DNA from: Algibacter sp. L3A6
GTDB lineage: Bacteria > Bacteroidota > Bacteroidia > Flavobacteriales > Flavobacteriaceae
DNA: 64,000 nt
Reading direction: 5' to 3'
NCBI RefSeq assembly: GCF_009796825.1
Contig: NZ_CP047030.1
Location: forward strand, 868,001 to 932,000
Made by a program: the position numbers and the translations under genes. The notes beneath the pieces are model-generated. The model ran no database searches. It was not told the origin of the DNA and worked only from the letters and a program-made list of their open reading frames with translations. Each line of letters begins with the position of its first letter. Position 1 is the stretch's first letter. This document shows positions 25,434 to 33,057 of this stretch, piece after piece.

Positions 25434-26213
25434 ATGGCTAAAAAGAAAGAAGTAACTGTTGAAGACCGCTTAAGAGCTTTATACGATTTACAACTCATAG
25501 ATTCTCGTATAGACGAGATTAGAAATGTTCGTGGAGAACTTCCTTTAGAAGTTCGTGATTTAGAAGATGAAGTTGCCGGATTAAATATAAGATTAGAAAA
25601 ACTTGTTTCAAGTTTAGAAGTTATAGACAACGACATCACTGGAAAGAAAAATTTAATGGAAGAAGCAAAATCTTTGATTAAAAAGTACAGCGAACAACAA
25701 AAGAACGTTAGAAATAATCGTGAATTCAACTCTTTAACAAAAGAAGTTGAGTTTCAAGAATTAGAAATTGAATTGGCAGAAAAGCACATTAGAGAATTTA
25801 AGGTGCAAATCGAGCAAAAGAAACAAGTCATTTCTGAAACTAAAGAGCGTTTAAAAGAACGTCAAAACCACTTAAAGCACAAGAAAAATGAGCTTGACGC
25901 TATTTTAAGTGAAACAGAAAAAGAAGAACAAGCTTTGTTCCAAAAATCTGAAGATTACAAAACACAAATCGAAGAGCGCTTGGTTTCTGCTTATAACCGT
26001 ATTCGCAAAAATGTGAAAAATGGTTTAGCTGTTGTACCAATTGAAAGAGGTGCATCTGGAGGATCGTTTTTTACAATTCCACCACAAGTACAAGTAGAAA
26101 TTGCTTCTCGTAAAAAAGTAATTACCGATGAGCATAGTGGACGTATCTTAGTAGATGCTTTACTTGCAGAAGAGCAAAAAGCTAAAATGGAAAAAATGTT
26201 TTCTAAACTTTAA
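25434..26213 (+). CDS. Coiled-coil protein of the C4 zinc-ribbon family, zinc cysteines lost
   Basis: This 259-residue cytosolic protein has a long antiparallel coiled coil (about residues 15-190) and a C-terminal domain matching the 'zinc ribbon domain-containing protein' family adjacent to Nif3 genes. In that family the ribbon has two CXXC pairs. Here the equivalent positions are Ser208/Ser211 (GASGGSFF) and Asp232/Ser235 (TDEHSGRIL), so no zinc site can form, although the surrounding fold residues (IPPQVQVEIASRKK) are kept. The function is unknown. It is coupled to the Nif3-like gene with a 3-bp spacer. Confidence 0.85.
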   Translation: MAKKKEVTVEDRLRALYDLQLIDSRIDEIRNVRGELPLEVRDLEDEVAGLNIRLEKLVSSLEVIDNDITGKKNLMEEAKSLIKKYSEQQKNVRNNREFNSLTKEVEFQELEIELAEKHIREFKVQIEQKKQVISETKERLKERQNHLKHKKNELDAILSETEKEEQALFQKSEDYKTQIEERLVSAYNRIRKNVKNGLAVVPIERGASGGSFFTIPPQVQVEIASRKKVITDEHSGRILVDALLAEEQKAKMEKMFSKL

Positions 26214-26229
26214 TCCATTTCCAACGCAT

Positions 26230-26265
26230 AAAAAAAGCCTTTAGTTAATCTAGAGGCTTTTTTTT
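26230..26265 (+). terminator. Terminator after the zinc-ribbon-family gene
   Basis: AAAAAAAGCCTTTAG (26230-26244), 5-nt loop, CTAGAGGC plus an 8-T run (26250-26265); one G-U pair. It lies 16 bp after the stop codon and closes the Nif3-like operon. Confidence 0.85.
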
Positions 26266-26274
26266 ATGCCCATA

Positions 26275-26381
26275 TTTTTGGCGATCCCTTCGGGCCAGGC
26301 TTTACACTAAAGTTTTGGCTCGATGCTCGCCTCGCCAAAAGCTACCGTTGCAATCCCTATCGCGAGCTACCTTGCCAAAAA
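26275..26381. repeat. GC-rich structured intergenic element (REP-like or ncRNA candidate)
   Basis: About 107 bp bounded by TTTTTGGC (26275-26282) and its complement GCCAAAAA (26374-26381). Inside are CCC-TTC-GGG (26286-26294), a second hairpin TTTTGGC (26313-26319) / GCCAAAA (26334-26340) that reuses the outer arm sequence, and TCGCGA near 26360. Its GC content is clearly above the surrounding AT-rich DNA. The layout, an outer stem enclosing smaller hairpins, resembles dispersed palindromic elements of Flavobacteriaceae. I see only one copy in this window, so its repeat nature is inferred. Confidence 0.5.
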
Positions 26382-26498
26382 CAGTAGAACATGCCAACTA
26401 TAGCCATGTTTAAAATTTATATAACAAAATAATTTTTTACAACTCCCTTTAAGTTTTCATAACTTTATACGTCTAAAGCCTTAGAAAAAATATACATC

Positions 26499-27159
26499 AT
26501 GAAACATATTATTCCAATATTAGCAATTACATTATTTTTTAGTTGCCAAAACACAGCACAAAACAAAAAACAACAGCTAGACGTTCAAAACGCAGAACCG
26601 ATTGAAGTGCCTATAAAAAAACGGAAAAGCACGTGCTTACTTTGCAAGTGGATGTTTTTGGTGTGTAGAAGCCATTTACGAAAGCGTAAAAGGCGTAGAC
26701 GAGTCTATTTCTGGCTATTCTGGAGGTTACACTACAAAACCCACATACGCAGCAAGTAATACCGGTAAAACAGGTCATGCTGAGGCCGTAGAAATTATTT
26801 ACGATCCAGAAGTTGTTAGTTTTGAAACTTTAGTCGATGTTTATTTTGCATCACAGAATGTAACTCAGGTTAATGGCCAAGGAAACGATCGTGGTTCTCA
26901 ATACCGATCAATTCTTTTTTATCAAAATGAAGCACAGAAACAAATTATTCTAAAAAAGAAAGCCGCTCTTGCCGAAAAGTTAAATGTAAAAATTGCAGCA
27001 GAAGTTTATCCATTTCAGAAATTTTGGATCGCCGAAGATTATCATCAAAATTACGAGCGTTTACATCCAGATCATCCTTACATTCAAAATGTATCTGTAC
27101 CAAGATTAAATAGATTTAAATCTAAATTTCCAAAGGAATTATTGAAAGCTTCACATTAA
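26499..27159 (+). pseudogene. msrA: Peptide methionine sulfoxide reductase A lipoprotein, frameshifted
   Basis: The gene starts at ATG 26499 with a lipoprotein signal (MKHIIPILAITLFFSCQ) and reads to residue 41. There a run of seven A (26615-26621) shifts the frame. The correct frame then reads the full catalytic domain: SGCFWCVEAIY (catalytic Cys codon 26653-26655), GYSGGY, GHAEAVEIIYDP, FWIAEDYHQNY, ending at TAA 27159. With six A the two frames join perfectly. The catalytic frame has a stop at 26614 and no start codon before its Cys, so it cannot be expressed on its own. It may be a real frameshift, a slippage-tuned gene, or a sequencing error. When intact it would repair oxidised Met in exported proteins. 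Confidence 0.85.
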
Positions 27160-27186
27160 ATTATTAGTAAAACCCAAAACTATAAA

Positions 27187-27987
27187 ATGAGAGTACATAA
27201 TTATCTTTTAGCATTAGTATGCAGCATTACGTTTTTTGCTTGTAACGATAAGAAAAAAGAAGTGAGAAAGCCTTCTCCTCAAGAAGAAACAACACCGCAA
27301 ATAAAACTGGCTTCAAAAGCAGAAGTTATCTTAAACCAAGCTATAGAAGCTCATGGTGGTAATCTATACAATTCGGCTAATTACAGCTTTGTTTTTAGAG
27401 ACAACACCTATCATTTTAAAAATGATAACCAAAATTACGAGTTCACCAAAATTTCAAAAAAGTACAACAATATAACTATCGATGTTCTTAAAAACGGTAA
27501 ACTTTATAGAACCGTTAATGGAGATACCGTAAACCTAAACGAAAAACAAATTAAAGGAGCAACTGGTGGTATAAATTCTGTTATTTACTTTGCCACATTA
27601 CCACATAAACTAAATGATGCCTCTGTAAATAAAACGTACATAGGCGACATAACGATTAAAGAAAAAAACTATGCTGTTTTAGGCATAACATTTAATCAAG
27701 AAGGTGGTGGAGAAGATTTTGACGACCAATACCGTTACTGGATAAATACCGAAACAAAAAAAATAGATTACTTAGCTTATAACTATTCCGTTAATAATGG
27801 AGGTGTTCGTTTTAGAGCGGCTTACAACAAACGGGTTGTAGACGGTATTACTTTTCAAGACTACACAAATTACGAAGCCGAAGTAGGCACGCCATTAGAC
27901 CAGCTTCCAGAACTTTTTGAAACTGGAAAACTAAAAGAATTATCTAAAATTAAAACAGAGGATATTATTAATTTATCGACTAAATAA
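27187..27987 (+). CDS. DUF6503-like lipoprotein
   Basis: This 266-residue protein has a lipoprotein signal (LVCSITFFACNDKKK; lipobox Cys at about residue 19). Its mature part begins with a helix AEVILNQAIEAHGG, then a mainly beta domain including FNQEGGGEDFDDQYRYWIN and VVDGITFQDYTNYE. The start 'A...AHGG...W/Y' and the beta repeats resemble outer-membrane-lipoprotein sorting folds (LolA-like) and the DUF6503 family. A diverged relative is at 32.4 kb. Function unknown; probably anchored to the inner leaflet of the outer membrane. Confidence 0.7.
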   Translation: MRVHNYLLALVCSITFFACNDKKKEVRKPSPQEETTPQIKLASKAEVILNQAIEAHGGNLYNSANYSFVFRDNTYHFKNDNQNYEFTKISKKYNNITIDVLKNGKLYRTVNGDTVNLNEKQIKGATGGINSVIYFATLPHKLNDASVNKTYIGDITIKEKNYAVLGITFNQEGGGEDFDDQYRYWINTETKKIDYLAYNYSVNNGGVRFRAAYNKRVVDGITFQDYTNYEAEVGTPLDQLPELFETGKLKELSKIKTEDIINLSTK

Positions 27988-28009
27988 TATTTTAAAATCA
28001 AAAAACAGA

Positions 28010-28021
28010 CAGACTTGTCTT
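28010..28021. promoter_or_regulatory. Operator 1 for the TetR regulator (autoregulation)
   Basis: CAGACTTGTCTT: palindrome arms AGAC/GTCT around a TT centre (28011-28020), preceded by a further CAGA. The same core occurs at 28635-28648 before the oxidoreductase gene. It sits 31 bp upstream of the tetR ATG, and its TTG (28015-28017) is 22 bp before the -7 box TATATTTG (28040-28047), so bound repressor would cover the -33 element. Confidence 0.75.
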
Positions 28022-28047
28022 TTTTTTGATTTTTTTATCTATATTTG
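28015..28047 (+). promoter_or_regulatory. Promoter of tetR-family gene (TTG-N22-TATATTTG)
   Basis: TTG at 28015-28017 and TATATTTG at 28040-28047 fit the Bacteroidota promoter pattern, with a spacing of 22 bp. The -33 part lies inside operator 1. The gene's ATG is at 28052, only 4 bp after the -7 box, so the transcript would be nearly leaderless. Confidence 0.6.
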
Positions 28048-28051
28048 CACT

Positions 28052-28615
28052 ATGAAACATTCTGAACTAAAAAATAGAATCATTGAAACGGCTTCGTTCT
28101 TATTTTATAAAAACGGCTATAATTCCACGGGAATCAATGAAATTATTTCAGAAGCAGGTATTGCCAAAGCAACGCTTTACAATCATTTTAAATCTAAAGA
28201 AGAAATTTGCTTGGCTTATCTTAAGTTTAAAAACACCAGTTTCATTCAAGATGTAGAAGATTTTACAACATCGAAACCAAAAGGTAAAGCTCAAGTTTTA
28301 GCTATTTTCGATTTTCTCGAACTCTTTTTTAGAGATAAAGATTTTAACGGTTGTTGGTGTATTAAAACCGTTTCTGAAATTCCGAAAGACAACGAAATTA
28401 TAAGAGCCGAAATTCAATCGCAAAAACATAGTTTCATTGATCTTATATCAAAACTTATTACAAATAATTTAGAAAATGTAAAAGAAGCGCAAGTTAAATC
28501 TCTTGCTAGACAAATATACTTACTCTACGAAGGTGCTGTTGGCGAAAGTCATTTACACCAAGAAGATTGGCCAATAAAAGAAACAAAACAACTGTGTTCG
28601 CAGATCATATCTTAA
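28052..28615 (+). CDS. TetR/AcrR-family transcriptional regulator
   Basis: This 187-residue repressor has an N-terminal helix-turn-helix: RIIETASFLFYKNGYNSTGINEI, then AGIAKATLYNHFKSKEEIC (residues about 9-52). The ligand-binding domain that follows includes CWCIKTVSEIP and a helix ending LYEGAVGESHL. Its own promoter and that of the next gene both carry the ACAGAC-TT-GTCTGT-type palindrome, so it very likely represses itself and the SDR oxidoreductase. The inducer is unknown; it might be a small reactive substrate of the neighbouring oxidoreductase or hydrolases. Confidence 0.92.
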   Translation: MKHSELKNRIIETASFLFYKNGYNSTGINEIISEAGIAKATLYNHFKSKEEICLAYLKFKNTSFIQDVEDFTTSKPKGKAQVLAIFDFLELFFRDKDFNGCWCIKTVSEIPKDNEIIRAEIQSQKHSFIDLISKLITNNLENVKEAQVKSLARQIYLLYEGAVGESHLHQEDWPIKETKQLCSQIIS

Positions 28616-28634
28616 AAAATTTACACAAACAAAG

Positions 28635-28648
28635 ACAGACTTGTCTGT
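28635..28648. promoter_or_regulatory. Operator 2 for the TetR regulator (before SDR gene)
   Basis: ACAGACTTGTCTGT is a perfect 6+2+6 palindrome, 29 bp before the SDR ATG and 19 bp after the tetR stop. It shares CAGACTTGTCT with operator 1. This supports separate control of the SDR gene by the TetR protein. Confidence 0.78.
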
Positions 28649-28677
28649 TCAATTTTAAACTTTAAAAAATAAATAAC

Positions 28678-29424
28678 ATGAAAGAATTCGAAAACAAAGT
28701 AGCCTTAGTAATTGGTGGAACAAGTGGTATTGGTAACGCAACAGCAAATAGCTTATTAGAAGGTGGTGCAACTGTGCATATTGTAGGTAGAAATATTGAC
28801 AAAGTAGCAGATGCCCCAAATTTAGTTAAACATGCCGTAAACATTTCTAACATAGAAGAAGTAGATACACTAGTGTCTAAAATTTCAGAGTTAGAAAATT
28901 TAGATTTTCTAGTAAATGCTTCTGGTATTTTTGGCCCAAAACCATTTTTAGACCATACTATGGAAGATTACAACTCTTATTTAGATTTAAATAGAGGGTT
29001 CTTTTTCATCACTCAAAGTGCTGCTAAAAAAATGAAAGCTACTCAAGGTGGTTCTATTGTAAACGTAGGCTCTATGTGGGCAAAACAAGCCGTAAAAGCA
29101 ACACCTTCTACAGCATATTCTATGCAAAAAGCTGGTTTACATTCTTTAACACAACATTTAGCCATGGAATTAGCTGAAGATAATATCCGTGTTAATGCCG
29201 TATCTCCAGCTTTAGTAAACACACCTGTTTATCATGGTGTTTTTGGAGGTAAAGAAGCTGCTGCAGAAGCATTGGTTGGCTTTAATGGTTTTCACCCTAT
29301 TGGACGTTTTGGAGAATCTCAAGATGTAGCAAATAGTATTGTATTCTTACTTTCAGACAAAGCATCATGGGTTACAGGTGCTATTTGGGACACCGATGGT
29401 GGTGTTATGGCTGGTAGAAACTAA
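28678..29424 (+). CDS. SDR-family oxidoreductase
   Basis: This 248-residue classical short-chain dehydrogenase has the cofactor motif GGTSGIGNA (TGxxxGxG type), LVNASGIFG (NNAG variant), catalytic Ser in VNVGSMW, and Tyr147-x3-Lys151 (AYSMQKAG). The C-terminal WVTGAIWDTDGGVMAG is typical. The short beta2-alpha3 region (VGRNIDKVADAP) suggests either NADP or NAD; not decided. It is controlled by the TetR protein upstream via the 28635 operator and ends at a strong terminator, so it forms a single-gene unit. Confidence 0.92.
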   Translation: MKEFENKVALVIGGTSGIGNATANSLLEGGATVHIVGRNIDKVADAPNLVKHAVNISNIEEVDTLVSKISELENLDFLVNASGIFGPKPFLDHTMEDYNSYLDLNRGFFFITQSAAKKMKATQGGSIVNVGSMWAKQAVKATPSTAYSMQKAGLHSLTQHLAMELAEDNIRVNAVSPALVNTPVYHGVFGGKEAAAEALVGFNGFHPIGRFGESQDVANSIVFLLSDKASWVTGAIWDTDGGVMAGRN

Positions 29425-29437
29425 AACACATAATTAT

Positions 29438-29477
29438 AAAAGCCATAGCTAACAAAATACAAAGTGCTATGGCTTTT
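29438..29477 (+). terminator. Terminator after SDR gene
   Basis: AAAAGCCATAGC (29438-29449) pairs perfectly with GCTATGGCTTTT (29466-29477), with a 16-nt loop and a T-run, 13 bp after the stop codon. Confidence 0.85.
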
Positions 29478-29546
29478 TATTTCATTTTAATTTGAATCCA
29501 TTTGATTAATAGCATTAAAATGGAATAAACACTTACATAATACATT

Positions 29547-30521
29547 ATGAAAAATATAATTTACGCACTATCCATTCTACTCCTTTTTGCGTCTTGTAAA
29601 GACAACAGCTCAGCACAGACCAAAACAGTAGAAGCAAAAATAGAAACCTCTATTCAGCATGAAAATGTAGCCTACAAATCCATAGAAGTCAATGAAATAA
29701 ATATAGCCTACCGAGAAGCTGGAAACCCTGAAAACCCAAGTATTGTTTTACTACATGGTTTTCCCGCATCATCACATCAATACAGAAAAGTATTAAATCA
29801 GCTATCAAATGAATATCACCTCATCGCTCCAGATTATCCTGGCTTTGGCAACAGTGATTTTCCAGATTCAAAAACATTCGAATATACTTTTGATAACCTA
29901 GCTACAACCATAAACGCATTTCTTGAAAAAAAGAACGTTAACACTTATGCTATAATGATTCAGGATTATGGAGCTCCAGTCGGTTTTAGACTTGCTACAG
30001 CAAACCCAGAAAGAATAACAGCCATAATTAATCAAAACGGAAACGCTTACGAAGCAGGTTTAGGTGATGCTTGGCAAGGCATAAGAGCACTTTGGAAAGA
30101 CAGAAACGAAACTACCGAAACAGCGTTATTACCAGCGTTTTCTATAGAAGGTTTAAAATGGCAATACACACATGGCGTTAGAAATATAGAAACTGTAAAT
30201 CCAGATAACTGGAATTTAGATTACTTAAGACTTTCTAGACCGGGTGCTCATGCTGTAAATCTAGATTTATTTTACGATTACCAAAACAATGTAAAATTAT
30301 ACCCAAAATGGCAACAATATTTAAGAGACAATCAACCTCCTTTATTAATTGTTTGGGGTAAAAACGATGCCTTTTTTCCTGAAAGTGGTGCAACAGCTTT
30401 TAAAAAGGATGTTACAAATATTGATTACAACATTTACGATACTGGGCATTTTGCTTTAGAAGAAGATGGCGATGCTATTATCAAAAAAATGAGAAGCTTT
30501 ATGCGCAAGCATACAAAATAA
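29547..30521 (+). CDS. Alpha/beta-hydrolase lipoprotein, Asp nucleophile (dehalogenase/epoxide-hydrolase-like)
   Basis: This 324-residue protein has a lipoprotein signal (LSILLLFASCKDN). The alpha/beta-hydrolase core has the oxyanion motif LLHGFPASSHQYR, nucleophile elbow with Asp140 (MIQDYGAPVG), acid in VWGKNDAFF and His301 (DTGHFALEE). An Asp rather than Ser nucleophile places it with haloalkane/haloacid dehalogenases and epoxide hydrolases rather than esterases. The halide-binding Trp beside the nucleophile of classical dehalogenases is Tyr here. Export to the envelope is unusual for this family. A tandem paralogue follows 48 bp downstream. Confidence 0.85.
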   Translation: MKNIIYALSILLLFASCKDNSSAQTKTVEAKIETSIQHENVAYKSIEVNEINIAYREAGNPENPSIVLLHGFPASSHQYRKVLNQLSNEYHLIAPDYPGFGNSDFPDSKTFEYTFDNLATTINAFLEKKNVNTYAIMIQDYGAPVGFRLATANPERITAIINQNGNAYEAGLGDAWQGIRALWKDRNETTETALLPAFSIEGLKWQYTHGVRNIETVNPDNWNLDYLRLSRPGAHAVNLDLFYDYQNNVKLYPKWQQYLRDNQPPLLIVWGKNDAFFPESGATAFKKDVTNIDYNIYDTGHFALEEDGDAIIKKMRSFMRKHTK

Positions 30522-30569
30522 ATACGTCTAATCTCTCAATCAGCAATTTTTAACCTGAAAACAAAAACA

Positions 30570-31538
30570 ATGAAACACTTAATAATTATTGCAATTTTAA
30601 GCCTAGCATTATTTGGATGTAACAGTATTAAAGAAGATAACAAAAACAATTTCTTTTTACCTCCCGCAACCACATACAACTATGCAGAAATTGATAGTGT
30701 AAAATTGTTTTACAGAGCTGCTGGTGATAAAAAGAATCCGGTTATAGTTTTACTTCATGGTTATCCATCCTCTTCACATTCCTATAGAAATTTAATTCCT
30801 ATGCTATCAACGCACTACTATGTTATTGCGCCAGATAATTTAGGCTCGGGTTATAGTTCTCACCTAGACCCAAAAACAACTAAATATACCTTTGACTTAT
30901 TAGCCAATTATACTCAGAAGCTTTTAGAAACACTCCATATTGAAAACTATGTGATGTATATGCAAGATTTTGGAGCTCCTGTAGGTTATAGAATGATGAT
31001 GAAAAACCCTAACCGTATTGATGCTTTAATTGTACAAAATGCAAACGCCTACCTAGATGGTTTAACCGAAAAAAGACAAAACTTTTTTAGAACAGCCCAA
31101 ACCGATACCTCCAAAATAAAATATGCTTTTTTATACAGTCTAACCGGAAAAGATGCCGTGGTCAACAAGCAGTATTTATTTGATTTAAACGAAACAAATA
31201 TGAATATACAAAGCCCGGATGCGTGGACACACGATTTAGCTTTTCTAAATTCTAAAAAAGACAGAGACATACAAGTGCAACTATTTCAGGATTACAACAC
31301 CAATTTATTGAACTATCCAAAATGGCAAAACATGTTAAAGGAAAATCAACCCAAAACATTAATTACTTGGGGCAAAAAAGATTTAAAATTTAATGCGAAT
31401 GGCGCTAAAGCGTATTTAAAGGATTTGCCAAACGCAGAACTTCATCTTTTGGATGCAGGTCATTTCGCTGCTGAAGAAAAAACAAGAGAAATAGCAGAAT
31501 TAATCTTGAAATTTTTAGACAACCATGATATAAAATAG
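30570..31538 (+). CDS. Alpha/beta-hydrolase lipoprotein, paralogue of the preceding gene
   Basis: This 322-residue protein has a lipoprotein signal (AILSLALFGCNSIKE) and the same architecture as its upstream neighbour: LLHGYPSSSHSYR, Asp133 in YMQDFGAPVGYRM, the acid in TWGKKDLKF, and His298 in DAGHFAAEEK. The two proteins align from end to end but are clearly diverged, pointing to an old tandem duplication with possibly different substrates. Conserved NANAY (against NGNAY upstream) and FYDYQNN/FQDYNTN segments are shared cap-domain features. The reaction is probably hydrolysis of a C-halogen or epoxide bond, by inference only. Confidence 0.83.
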   Translation: MKHLIIIAILSLALFGCNSIKEDNKNNFFLPPATTYNYAEIDSVKLFYRAAGDKKNPVIVLLHGYPSSSHSYRNLIPMLSTHYYVIAPDNLGSGYSSHLDPKTTKYTFDLLANYTQKLLETLHIENYVMYMQDFGAPVGYRMMMKNPNRIDALIVQNANAYLDGLTEKRQNFFRTAQTDTSKIKYAFLYSLTGKDAVVNKQYLFDLNETNMNIQSPDAWTHDLAFLNSKKDRDIQVQLFQDYNTNLLNYPKWQNMLKENQPKTLITWGKKDLKFNANGAKAYLKDLPNAELHLLDAGHFAAEEKTREIAELILKFLDNHDIK

Positions 31539-31550
31539 AAAGTCGCTTTT

Positions 31551-32351
31551 TTAAACCTTAGTCCCTTTTAAAGTAAAAATTAAAGGATATAATTTATCCT
31601 GGGTTGCAAACATACCATTATCGGTTTCAGTCAAATTCGGCAATACATTGTAAGGGCTCTCATTATGTTCGGTTAAATAATCAATGTGTAATCCGGCTTC
31701 GGTAAGTGCAGAAATCACTTCTCCTAAACCATGATTCCAACCATATTCCTTACTCGTTATTGCCGATTCTTGGTCAGCGTATGTACCTTCATATTCTTCA
31801 TAAATCACCTCATCTTGCATATAGCCATATGTCATTATTGGTTTTTTATTTAAATAATCGAACATCCAAACTATCGGGTGAAATTCTGCCATAAAAAATC
31901 TACCTCCTTGTTTCAGGCGTTCGGCTATCATTTTTCCCCAAGGTTTTAAATCAGGTAACCAGCCGATAACACCATAACTGGTAAACACTATATCGAATTC
32001 TTCCTTGACGTACTGAGACGTTTCCAAGACATTGCAGCATATAAACTGAGCATCTAGCTCTAATTCTTCATTTAAAGATTTTGCAAGTTTTACACCTTCA
32101 TCACTTAAATCGACACCAGTACATTTAGCTCCTAGCCTACTCCAACTTAAGGTATCTTGTCCAAAATGACATTGTAAATGGAGAAGAGATTTTCCTTTTA
32201 CATCTCCCAAAGCATCCAACTCATAAGGCATTAAGGAAGATTTCCCTTCCTTGAAAGCTTCCATATTATACATATCGCTTTCGGCATGTACCTTTACTTT
32301 CTGATTCCAAGTCGCCTTATTCGTTTTAAAATATTTAGTATTATTTGTCAT
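31551..32351 (-). CDS. Class I SAM-dependent methyltransferase
   Basis: This 266-residue protein has motif I as LLHLQCHFGQDTLSWSRLGA (an Asp/Cys-variant of the usual DxGxGxG, here LQCHFGQD), acidic GVDLSDEGV in motif II and 'EFDIVFTSYGVIGWLPD' in motif IV. Close to a group of small-molecule methyltransferases annotated only as SAM-dependent. The ATG at 32351 is used instead of a TTG two codons upstream. It is convergent with the hydrolase pair and divergent from the DUF6503-like gene. The substrate is unknown. Confidence 0.87.
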   Translation of the reverse strand: MTNNTKYFKTNKATWNQKVKVHAESDMYNMEAFKEGKSSLMPYELDALGDVKGKSLLHLQCHFGQDTLSWSRLGAKCTGVDLSDEGVKLAKSLNEELELDAQFICCNVLETSQYVKEEFDIVFTSYGVIGWLPDLKPWGKMIAERLKQGGRFFMAEFHPIVWMFDYLNKKPIMTYGYMQDEVIYEEYEGTYADQESAITSKEYGWNHGLGEVISALTEAGLHIDYLTEHNESPYNVLPNLTETDNGMFATQDKLYPLIFTLKGTKV

Positions 32352-32382
32352 CTTCAAAGTATCTTTACAAAAAATCTAAATT

Positions 32383-33045
32383 ATGAAAAACTTCATCTAC
32401 ATAACTCTAATAACGCTATTAATTACGTCTTGTAAAGACAATACCAAATCTATTCCTGAACCAAAATCATTAACCATTGCTGAAAAAATAGCCAATGCCC
32501 ACGGTTTTGAAAACTGGAAAAATGTTAATGAAATTGCTTTTACTTTTAACGTAGATAAAGATAGTACACACTTTGAAAGACGCTGGGTTTGGAAACCTAA
32601 AACTAACGATATTACATCTATCACAAGCACTGATACTATTAGCTACAATCGCTCTGCATTAGATTCTATTAGCTTAAAAGTAGACCCAGGCTTTATTAAC
32701 GATAAATTCTGGTTGCTTATACCATTTCAATTAGTTTGGGACTCTGGAACAACCATTTCAGAACCTGTAAAAACAGAAGCGCCAATAAGTAAAACGGCTT
32801 TAAACAAAATAACGTTAACCTATTCTAACGACGGCGGTTACACGCCCGGTGATGCTTACGATATTTTTTATGATGATAACTTTTTAATTAAAGAATGGAT
32901 TTTTAGAAAAGCCAACCAAACAGAACCATCGATGATGACTACTTTCGAAAATTATAAAGATATAAACGGATTTAAACTTGCTGTAGATCACAAAAAACCA
33001 AATGGTAATTGGAATTTAAATTTCACTAATATTTCAATTAAATAA
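32383..33045 (+). CDS. DUF6503-like lipoprotein (second copy)
   Basis: This 220-residue protein has a lipoprotein signal (TLITLLITSCKDN). Its mature domain starts IAEKIANAHGFENWKNVNEI and continues with beta-rich HFERRWVWKP, YSNDGGYTPGDAYDIFYDD and NYKDINGFKLAVDHKKP. The general plan (helix 'a...AHG...w.nv', then a single beta sheet domain with G-F/I-x-L-x-D/H ending) matches the protein at 27.2 kb, making them diverged paralogues. Function unknown. Confidence 0.7.
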   Translation: MKNFIYITLITLLITSCKDNTKSIPEPKSLTIAEKIANAHGFENWKNVNEIAFTFNVDKDSTHFERRWVWKPKTNDITSITSTDTISYNRSALDSISLKVDPGFINDKFWLLIPFQLVWDSGTTISEPVKTEAPISKTALNKITLTYSNDGGYTPGDAYDIFYDDNFLIKEWIFRKANQTEPSMMTTFENYKDINGFKLAVDHKKPNGNWNLNFTNISIK

Positions 33046-33057
33046 AAGCGAAATCTT

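Noticed and set aside
26275..26381. CRISPR array or tRNA gene
   Set aside because: There are no regularly spaced direct repeats, and the hairpins do not form a tRNA cloverleaf with an acceptor CCA region or anticodon arm.
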